39,494 nucleotides of DNA, taken from CAYQUO01 sp964420835. GTDB lineage: Bacteria > Chloroflexota > Anaerolineae > Anaerolineales > Anaerolineaceae. Made by a program: the position numbers and the translations under genes. The notes under the pieces are model-generated. The model did no database searches. It was not told the origin of the DNA and saw nothing but the letters and a program-made list of their open reading frames with translations. Shown here piece after piece: positions 36,301-39,494 of this stretch (the stretch's first letter is position 1; every line of letters starts with the position of its first letter). The DNA is taken from positions 1 to 39,494 of the forward strand of contig CAYQUO010000023.1 of NCBI GenBank assembly GCA_964420835.1. Reading direction: 5' to 3'.

Positions 36301-37283
36301 AACTAACAGCCAATATCGAAAAAGTTGAAGAACATTATGATTTTAAAGAATACAAATATAAATACAACACAATCCAGGAACTTAGTAATGCCGGTGTTAG
36401 TCCATTTGAAGCAGTAATTGGTAAAACATGGGAATCATGGACACATTCTAGAGATATGCTTTCTACAAAACTTTTTGGTTTTCGTTCAGCTCTTGAAACA
36501 TATGAACAAAATTTTGCATATGGTCCGAATTTTCAGGATTGGACAAATCCGATTGATTCAATGTTAAAGCCAAAATTAAAATCAATGGAAGAAGAACGAA
36601 ATCTCTTTAATGCAGCTGGAATAGGTGGATCTATTGGATTACTTTTTGGCGGGGGGCAGGTTGGTGTTGCTGGAGCAGTTACAGGCAGTGCATTCGCTTT
36701 AGTTAACAACATTACCGGTCGAACACCAAAAATAAATCAAGAAACACAAGAAGTTAGAAATATTGATGCACAGGCAATAACATTAGAATACATTAAAAAC
36801 ATGAAGTTGTATAATGAAACCGGTGATAAACTATATTTATATCGTGCAAATAACTCTTTATTATCCCCGCATTCGCTTGATGCTGACACAATACGAAGAC
36901 TTTCCACCAAAGCTGAAAAACCATTCATCCGACAATTTTTACAATACAATAAACCTCAGTTACAAAAAAGGGTTCTAAAAGCCCTCCCCCCAATAATGCA
37001 TAAATCAATGGCTGATTATTATGAGGGAAAAACAACAACAGAAGGAATAACGCCAGATGCTTTTATAAATTCCATCCCATCCGACGATTGGATAGGCTGG
37101 AACCCTGAAGCAAGTATGTCAGATGCAGAACTTGTCGAAATGGATATCCGTAACAAAAACGCTAGACTTATATTAAAAGGCTGGGATTATGAATACCGTT
37201 CCATATCACAAAAACCAGTCGTAGCATTAGGATTTAGGGAGGGGTCAACAAGACTTGGGTTCAACATGCCAGATTGGTGGTGA
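30342..37283 (+). CDS. Giant virion protein in tape-measure position, intein-containing
   Basis: 2313 aa as encoded; 1961 aa after removal of the intein (residues 1374-1725). The N-terminus has a hydrophobic Gly/Ala-rich stretch (about 40-75), the middle is long and helical, residues ~1065-1180 contain further hydrophobic Gly-rich segments (GAIGVAGLSLADAFF, GLGAGVVFGGGPLG), and a similar one lies near 2090-2130. Hydrophobic segments and great length fit a tape measure, which spans the tail lumen and may enter the membrane. After the intein comes GDPYTKIEMGEIRLPGPAY and later YDRAKILADVAPYS, segments I recall from large uncharacterised phage proteins, so another virion role is possible. The ATG overlaps the upstream stop and has no good ribosome box. 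Confidence 0.65.
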   Translation: MVNKYTGVSNLSGVSFIPPEQENSALNQYQYYKKRKSSGLVRSAVIQTIGTLAIPLIINTVGRAALGGISSAIGKLAANELDTKVVGTMAKKVSAHVFGEEARITKNVGRRVLNTARHVNYAYQRSGLPSSMFLEAQIQRYIARPYANMSRNIANRTLGGETSFLGRTFIRATEEIAADLPISPYLYYMYMKDTAKANPEEYQKSKGVKGAAKWYVKSLPSQLIFGSVIRGGIGLTSRAINSSSFKSMVQLGKISLGNAAARPLYILNNMSVTNFPKRTGIKSSFETFLYNTLNSIRNANISYENIVSRSDDDPGIKNLIRFMSNKSDLTHDQINAELLSPIFKSFTKAINLTGVSVENDLYFHQIPKRTINNATYDLTRYNLAQANLGELFNKMTSIPLGKRFGLNLSLMDFVGLSSKVSDSLRNNQVNVYRSVKDHIIKLNEAPAPGKTDLDTVYNFLGLKPTVKYHEKEYDTIDFIINKVSGGKTVKSDDMEEFYKIIGRNTVKEMTNNEDIIDQGRALVNFVRTRFTVNRSNAIVRASSNKINTFVKGLEGGYLNILSNEAIVTAGDKTFLFNRGMNLDEGIVRLNPFFIELTSASNLKAYTSNSTTGRALLNLFKRRPGSTVGYMTEEPVEVIDIDKSKNKHGLREFFQIERSSNLSIFQKFNNIFARKQSTYNPDVFFNSLLADESGGDFLRNVKIATQANDPQITKLINNNIQLLHKAFTLEKSKEFVNILRLIEPIPTTTKGVTSSTNEAISYIKNLFIMDSSDITFADLSDRVSKLSSLISTNISDTGHIELNLKGEVDVLSSDISSLLSDAAIKKVALDVGEYRKIGSKSVNFIDYYNSLLFQVLTVPGKFNLGLTEQSTDSISLHSLSKKLISTYLTYNIEKTPGILEKDGINLNPVIDKWKNDDFIESTFKLLEQFNEYQTKVMKGQSVGRIAPAQSKILNNIATTYGAENKTTDSVIANDFLDIIHQYFSYSGKEALKGYKHNINVTVENLAPGAMLVSTKKENQLALDANIVGMTIASHVNNTLSELGIGFPKNFTSPLDFYARLITKRIIPGAIGVAGLSLADAFFRSTPFLNGTPLGGGISGMAMDIYANTKIASYALLDMLGVTDAAYNLEEKYPGIINSPMSGLVRGIGPVVAGLRYGGLPGAAVGLGAGVVFGGGPLGIMDDWDITKSRDDIIAEFTGEKEVPVKRGRWWMLSFSPIQGTGVQYYRPHYYATHKSKYSNASNMKGSFADRVIGTFVPSYYTYKDMYSRPYPIISKSKTFGPVAGEVSKLSSGVRGTDKIALGNELDNATSLNDMTLKLDQQIFSMSEMAGLAGFAMQNVTGINEPTMIPEIPSPQINSFYRDYWNMNLGDIAGFCLTSDSMITTPETSIPISEIEIGTSVLTKDGNFHKVINKLVVPYSTWSQRSHIIKLETLTSSLRLTSNHYVPIVKKKDLFNNYLVTEVQAKDIEKYDYLIYPIRKDLNLSTSYPTLFNDPEISKQELVQFFGHLIRNLCSPHRHPYDSISGPTNAPKNSICIPVPLNNNTLGLEYILNIFKLNYTIINDISNISVYVHKDLRFYGMLSWLISISDYYPIPNFMWQHFSENNTLLMLFINALFSTNGMKSNSLFLNNFTIFTNVFNFLLYHNIIPSCLVTPNEYAISIVSNQTTSIGYPCIIDNDTIIAMIREDYLYIAVTNIETDSTYTDSVYDLTIEDIHMYCANNIVVHNTEPIRRFIPQRSSNVEYYNPIPNAQPVWIPNSGIYRFKEGDPYTKIEMGEIRLPGPAYNMVHKVHYTTPISGFALGLTPEEQYNFYLGSPKFLNMFNQERVLSERMVNKLKESNQLFQADAVYSKQYNLDVSIEGMLSFNNMQLPLAIGYSPATYSRLNAYLVLKNMKQGIMLNPMNNDIISVTANKDQFQNDLVQSMQVVSDVRKQINKGKISPMDDLSNSYSHYDRAKILADVAPYSREFKNEFEMAKQEGIATPDQLNQLTANIEKVEEHYDFKEYKYKYNTIQELSNAGVSPFEAVIGKTWESWTHSRDMLSTKLFGFRSALETYEQNFAYGPNFQDWTNPIDSMLKPKLKSMEEERNLFNAAGIGGSIGLLFGGGQVGVAGAVTGSAFALVNNITGRTPKINQETQEVRNIDAQAITLEYIKNMKLYNETGDKLYLYRANNSLLSPHSLDADTIRRLSTKAEKPFIRQFLQYNKPQLQKRVLKALPPIMHKSMADYYEGKTTTEGITPDAFINSIPSDDWIGWNPEASMSDAELVEMDIRNKNARLILKGWDYEYRSISQKPVVALGFREGSTRLGFNMPDWW
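34461..35516 (+). other. Intein (352 aa) with degenerate LAGLIDADG domain
   Basis: Block A starts with C1374 (CLTSDSMITT). Block B is LTSNHYVPIV with the usual T-x-x-H. Block F/G is YDLTIEDIHMYCANNIVVHN, ending in N1725 and followed by Thr1726 as the +1 residue. These are all the residues needed for protein splicing. The middle looks like a LAGLIDADG homing endonuclease: LVQFFGHLIRNL and LFINALFSTNG stand where the two motifs belong, but the catalytic Asp positions read Asn (N1510, N1618). Splicing should work; DNA cutting probably does not. Confidence 0.85.
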
Positions 37284-37293
37284 GGCGCCACCA
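37275..37293 (+). terminator. GC hairpin at the end of the giant gene
   Basis: TGGTGGTG (37275-37282) pairs with CGCCACCA (37286-37293), one G-T pair, over a 3-base loop that includes part of the stop codon. Only a short TTTT follows after six bases, so termination would be weak. It sits just before the next promoter. Confidence 0.4.
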
Positions 37294-37322
37294 TGTCAGT
37301 TTTATGAAGTTACTGTTATAAT
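37293..37322 (+). promoter_or_regulatory. Promoter of the downstream small-gene cassette
   Basis: ATGTCA (37293-37298), 18-base spacer, perfect TATAAT (37317-37322) with TG at 37314-37315 giving an extended -10. The expected start near 37329 leaves a short leader with AAGGAG (37336-37341) before ATG 37347. Confidence 0.5.
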
Positions 37323-37346
37323 ATGGCCCCCGCAAAAGGAGATAAA

Positions 37347-37778
37347 ATGAAAAGGTTCTATGTTATCTTTATTAATCTATTAAGACTCATTTGGCAACTT
37401 CCCCAATTGATGCTGGGGATTCTGTTCGGCATAGTGTGTTTTTGTATCCCCCCGCATCATGACAACTATAGCAAACAATCAGATTATGGTGGAAATATCA
37501 TGCTACTTAAGGGAAGTTCAGCCATTTTGACCCCGCATGTCGTTTGTATAACAAGCAATAGATGTAAATCAGGTATATCATTTGGACCAATAATGTATTT
37601 GAATTCCTATCTCTATCATAGTGATCCGTACATTGTAGTACATAAATATGGACATAGCATACAAAGTCTATACTTAGGCTGGTTCTATCTAATTATTGTT
37701 GGAATACCAGCATTATTTAATAAATCACACCTATCATTTCCAGAAAACTGGGCCAATAGGCTCGGCAAATTTCTTTAG
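37347..37778 (+). CDS. Membrane protein with altered HExxH-like motif (HKYGH)
   Basis: 143 aa. I choose ATG 37347 since AAGGAG lies 5 bases before it; the ATG at 37323 is upstream of that box. Hydrophobic segments run 4-33 and about 105-124. Between them are four cysteines or so and the stretch SGISFGPIMYLNS, then HKYGHSIQSLYLGWFYLIIV and ENWANRLG. This closely resembles a small bacterial membrane family in which I recall HEYGH-x-x-QS followed by LGxLYLxxxGIPS and a C-terminal W-A-(N/D)-x-LG. In those the HExxH motif suggests a zincin; here Lys replaces the catalytic Glu (K100), so peptidase activity is unlikely. Possibly a host-derived envelope protein. Confidence 0.6.
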   Translation: MKRFYVIFINLLRLIWQLPQLMLGILFGIVCFCIPPHHDNYSKQSDYGGNIMLLKGSSAILTPHVVCITSNRCKSGISFGPIMYLNSYLYHSDPYIVVHKYGHSIQSLYLGWFYLIIVGIPALFNKSHLSFPENWANRLGKFL

Positions 37779-37789
37779 GAGGAATAAAA

Positions 37790-38236
37790 ATGGATCTAAA
37801 TCAAATGGTTAGCACTCAATTTTCTAAACATTATACTTTTACACTTACTGATGAAAATATCAGCAAGTTGCTAGGATATCTTAATTTCTATATTGAAACA
37901 GATATTCTTGATAAGGTCGAATTATCCGATTTGAATCATCCGAAATTTACAATCGAGCTACTTGCAACATCATATAGTTCTGTATTCGGACAAAATCTGA
38001 CCCCCGCATCCGTATCATTTTCTATAATAGCCGTCAAAAAATCCGACAATAAAGAAATCGGTCATAGAACATATAAATTTGATAATAAAATACATGTTTG
38101 CGAAAATTTGCGGGGCATAGTTGTTATTGTTCCATATGGATCTGAAGATTATGATAAATTAGTTCAAGCATTGCAAAATAAGAATGCAACCGTTCTTGAA
38201 AAATTGATTCATCACAATTTCAAGTTTGCAACATAA
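37790..38236 (+). CDS. Hypothetical protein
   Basis: 148 aa. Mixed alpha/beta with an amphipathic helix near residues 22-38 (ENISKLLGYLNFYIETDI), strands FTIELLATSY and VSFSIIAVKK, and a helical C-terminus (YDKLVQALQNK). No signal peptide, membrane segment or known motif. It lies 11 bases after the membrane-protein gene with an AGGAGG box, and before the DUF5675-like gene, in a cassette that could belong to lysis or to the host envelope; nothing in this sequence itself shows that. Confidence 0.6.
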   Translation: MDLNQMVSTQFSKHYTFTLTDENISKLLGYLNFYIETDILDKVELSDLNHPKFTIELLATSYSSVFGQNLTPASVSFSIIAVKKSDNKEIGHRTYKFDNKIHVCENLRGIVVIVPYGSEDYDKLVQALQNKNATVLEKLIHHNFKFAT

Positions 38237-38250
38237 ATCAAGGAGGGCAC

Positions 38251-38700
38251 ATGAAAAAGATGAAAAAAATAACCGTATTTTCACACAAAGCGGAAAATCC
38301 CATCGTTTTAGAAAGTGGTGATGCCTATGATTCCGAGGCCACGTTATCTATTGGGGAAAAAATTTTACTCAAGTTCTTGATGAACGTGGATTCGGGGGTC
38401 ATAAAAAAGACCAAAGGTAAAATAGAGATCGCCAACGGCATATATAAGGTCAAATGTGAACAGCATCGTCGGCTGGGGAAGTGTTTGAGGGTTTTTACTT
38501 TAGATGGCGGGGGTGTCATTCCTACTATCCAACCCAATATTCTGCACAATAATCAGAAGGTTGCATATGGGATTTTGATACATGCGGGGGGCAGAAAAGC
38601 AGATAATTCTGCGGGGTGCCTTACGATACACCCTGATACATACAAGCTGTTTATTGATTTGTGGAAAATCGGTGAAGAAGGAATTTTAGAGAAACTATAA
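38251..38700 (+). CDS. DUF5675-like protein (possible cell-wall-related)
   Basis: 149 aa. The C-terminal half carries GILIHAGGRKADNSAGCL: a His (H111), a Ser-x-Gly-Cys (S120 to C123) and downstream H127. This H-x-G ... S-x-GC arrangement is seen in the DUF5675 family and, in different context, in YkuD L,D-transpeptidases, where the Cys is the nucleophile. The N-terminal half holds FxLxxGGG-like strands (LRVFTLDGGGVIPTIQP). DUF5675 proteins are frequent in phages near lysis genes, but their activity is not established to my knowledge. AAGGAGGGC precedes the ATG. The gene contains one TCTATTGGGGA word (38347) and three GCGGGG words. Confidence 0.6.
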   Translation: MKKMKKITVFSHKAENPIVLESGDAYDSEATLSIGEKILLKFLMNVDSGVIKKTKGKIEIANGIYKVKCEQHRRLGKCLRVFTLDGGGVIPTIQPNILHNNQKVAYGILIHAGGRKADNSAGCLTIHPDTYKLFIDLWKIGEEGILEKL

Positions 38701-38711
38701 AGGAGGTGATC
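38699..38711 (+). promoter_or_regulatory. Near-perfect Shine-Dalgarno before gene 38714
   Basis: AAAGGAGGTGATC runs from the previous stop to 2 bases before the ATG, matching almost the whole anti-Shine-Dalgarno tail of a canonical bacterial 16S rRNA. It identifies the start firmly and argues that the host has an unaltered, Firmicutes-like 16S 3' end. Confidence 0.8.
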
Positions 38712-38713
38712 TA

Positions 38714-39067
38714 ATGTCTGCTGATTCTAAAAATGGAGAATATGCCGGGGAGGGGTATTCGACCATTGATGCGGTGTTAAGCCGTGATTATGATAGTTTT
38801 ACTATGCTTGATTGGACTATTTTAGACTACTATCTTGAAAAGGAGGTAATGGAGACAGATAAGGATGCTGTATTGAGTGCTAAGAAAAGAAATTCATTAA
38901 GATCTAGCACATTTTGCGGGCCGAATCGTAGTTTTCCAATTCCTGATTGTGCCCATGTTACTGCTGCTAGAAGGCTTATTGGTAGGTATAAGGGTTCTGA
39001 ATCTACCAAAGCTAAAATAATGGCTTGTGTTAATCGAAAAGCAAAACAGTTGGGGTGTGGAAAATGA
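38714..39067 (+). CDS. Small conserved phage domain protein (DUF6582-like)
   Basis: 117 aa. The C-terminal 65 residues read LRSSTFCGPNRSFPIPDCAH, then VTAARRLIGRYKG and IMACVNRKAKQLGC. I recall this 'FCGPnRSFPvpDcaHv.AArrLigRYkG...K..I..cv.RKAk.lGC' domain from many tailed phages, often as a tail to other structural proteins; it resembles DUF6582. Its function is not known to me. The N-terminal 50 residues are acidic and distinct. The stop (TGA 39065-39067) overlaps an ATG of a small frame, but the next gene more likely starts at 39115. Confidence 0.6.
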   Translation: MSADSKNGEYAGEGYSTIDAVLSRDYDSFTMLDWTILDYYLEKEVMETDKDAVLSAKKRNSLRSSTFCGPNRSFPIPDCAHVTAARRLIGRYKGSESTKAKIMACVNRKAKQLGCGK

Positions 39068-39114
39068 TTGATTTTAGAAATGTAATACCAATGACATTTC
39101 AAAGGGAGGAAAAA

Positions 39115-39462
39115 ATGAATATTAACAATGTTGTTGAAGATTGGTCTTTGTGGATTTCTAAATATGAAGGTGGTGCGGGGGTAAAAAAGTATTGCAAATG
39201 CAAACCCGGGGATAATGCTATTATTATTTTGGCGGGGGTCAGCAAGGATAAAGTTCATGCGACACTTACTGGTAATACCCTCACAATTAAGATTGATAAA
39301 ACCGATGATTTCGATGAGAGAACGTATAGGTATATTCTTATCGATGAGTTTGGTAAGCCGTTGGATAAACCAATCATTAAATCAGCAACAATGATTGATG
39401 GTGTGTTGAAGATCATTATTACACCATCTGTTCAGGAAGAGCATCAAATAGAAATTACATAG
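39115..39462 (+). CDS. Hsp20-like (alpha-crystallin fold) protein
   Basis: 115 aa. I choose ATG 39115 because AAGGGAGG lies 6 bases upstream; earlier starts (GTG 39055, ATG 39064) have none. The core has the small heat-shock pattern: LAGVSKDKVHATLTGNTLTI (residues ~38-57, like 'PGvskddikvevegn.LtI') and later IKSATMIDGVLKIIITP (like the 'A...dGVL.I..P' signature). Hsp20 proteins are ATP-independent holdases, and some large phages carry them, possibly to protect virion proteins during assembly. The N-terminal arm is short and there is no C-terminal I-x-I tail beyond IEIT. The call is by pattern only. Confidence 0.6.
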   Translation: MNINNVVEDWSLWISKYEGGAGVKKYCKCKPGDNAIIILAGVSKDKVHATLTGNTLTIKIDKTDDFDERTYRYILIDEFGKPLDKPIIKSATMIDGVLKIIITPSVQEEHQIEIT

Positions 39463-39494
39463 TTCTACTTTTAGAAAGATAGTTTTAAGCCACA

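Larger units (their letters stand above)
1009..38357. repeat. Dispersed 11-mer TCTATTGGGGA (11 copies)
   Basis: Exact copies, plus orientation: 1009, 3388, 7804, 9378, 24165, 38347. Reverse orientation (TCCCCAATAGA) starting at 6977, 8484, 9925, 17200, 25947. Most extend to CATCTATTGGGGAA. Eight are within genes (on either strand, at least two reading frames) and three are in non-coding DNA. Near matches such as CCCCAATGGATG occur at 28708 and 36157. Confidence 0.85.
617..39238. repeat. Dispersed hexamer GCGGGG / CCCCGC (at least 39 copies)
   Basis: Plus: 617, 1139, 3403, 4517, 7987, 8256, 13963, 15439, 16701, 17018, 24267, 25075, 29451, 31792, 33619, 33856, 36649, 38110, 38507, 38584, 38611, 39175, 39232. 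Reverse: 9875, 9914, 12056, 15451, 17175, 25847, 25868, 27295, 28689, 34396, 34879, 36865, 37328, 37450, 37531, 38002. Many are GCGGGGGT. Copies are missing from 17181-24266 (neck, sheath, tube) and dense after 37328. Confidence 0.85.

Noticed and set aside
37323..37346. ATG 37323 as the start of the membrane protein
   Set aside because: It has no ribosome box and lies before the AAGGAG at 37336 that serves ATG 37347; it is also upstream of the expected transcript start.
39055..39114. GTG 39055 or ATG 39064 as the Hsp20-like start
   Set aside because: Neither has a ribosome box, while AAGGGAGG lies 6 bases before ATG 39115, and the Hsp20-like core begins after that start.
38830..39258. Leftward open frame of about 140 codons across the last two genes
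   Set aside because: It runs antisense through two rightward genes with strong ribosome boxes and conserved-looking proteins.
1..39494. tRNA genes or a CRISPR array
   Set aside because: No cloverleaf with a T-loop consensus and no regularly spaced repeat-spacer series was found on reading; a tRNA scan was not possible here.

Overview
The window is a 39.5 kb, AT-rich (roughly 30% G+C by eye) piece of a large contractile-tailed bacteriophage (myovirus) genome. It looks like a metagenomic scaffold, because it contains a 100-N placeholder at 22362-22461. Ribosome-binding sites are strong AGGAGG types (one, at 38699-38711, is almost fully complementary to a canonical 16S 3' end). Promoters look like sigma70/sigmaA sites, several with extended -10 boxes. 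The standard genetic code fits, with TAA, TAG and TGA all used as stops. Together this suggests a Firmicutes-like low-GC host, but the host is not proven.

Layout. 1-1502: three leftward genes (one cut by the window edge), including a Cys-motif protein, facing away from the terminase across a divergent promoter region. 1626-7890: large terminase, a 948-aa protein with two hydrophobic segments, and the portal. 7877-8902: a leftward pair, flavin-dependent thymidylate synthase ThyX and a winged-helix protein, convergent with the portal gene. 8903-9957: about 1 kb of non-coding DNA packed with phased GTTAA repeats, CCTAGG palindromes, two long perfect hairpins and a pyrimidine tract. 9963-11301: a TnpB-only IS200/IS605-type element with its omega-RNA region. 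11379-22019: a prohead protease fused to its scaffold (with a nested start for the scaffold alone), a head protein, the major capsid protein, connector/neck proteins, tail sheath and tail tube, closed by a terminator. 22153-30348: further tail and baseplate-type proteins, several with Ig-like folds, then two genes in the tail-chaperone position. 30342-37283: a 2313-aa tape-measure-position virion protein carrying a 352-aa intein. 37347-39462: a small downstream cassette (membrane protein with a broken zincin motif, unknown protein, a DUF5675-like protein, a small conserved phage domain, an Hsp20-like protein).

The structural genes work as one head-and-tail assembly line. Terminase, portal, protease/scaffold and capsid build and fill the head, the neck genes join it to the tail, and sheath, tube and the very large protein build the tail. 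ThyX would supply dTMP for replication of this AT-rich genome.

The most unusual signals are at the nucleotide level. An 11-mer, TCTATTGGGGA, occurs 11 times and the hexamer GCGGGG at least 39 times in the two orientations together, across genes, strands and non-coding DNA, far above what base composition predicts. One 11-mer copy sits at the tip of a perfect 20-bp hairpin in the non-coding 1 kb. These words, together with the origin-like region, are the best candidates for an undescribed system. All functional calls are from reading the sequence; no database search was run.
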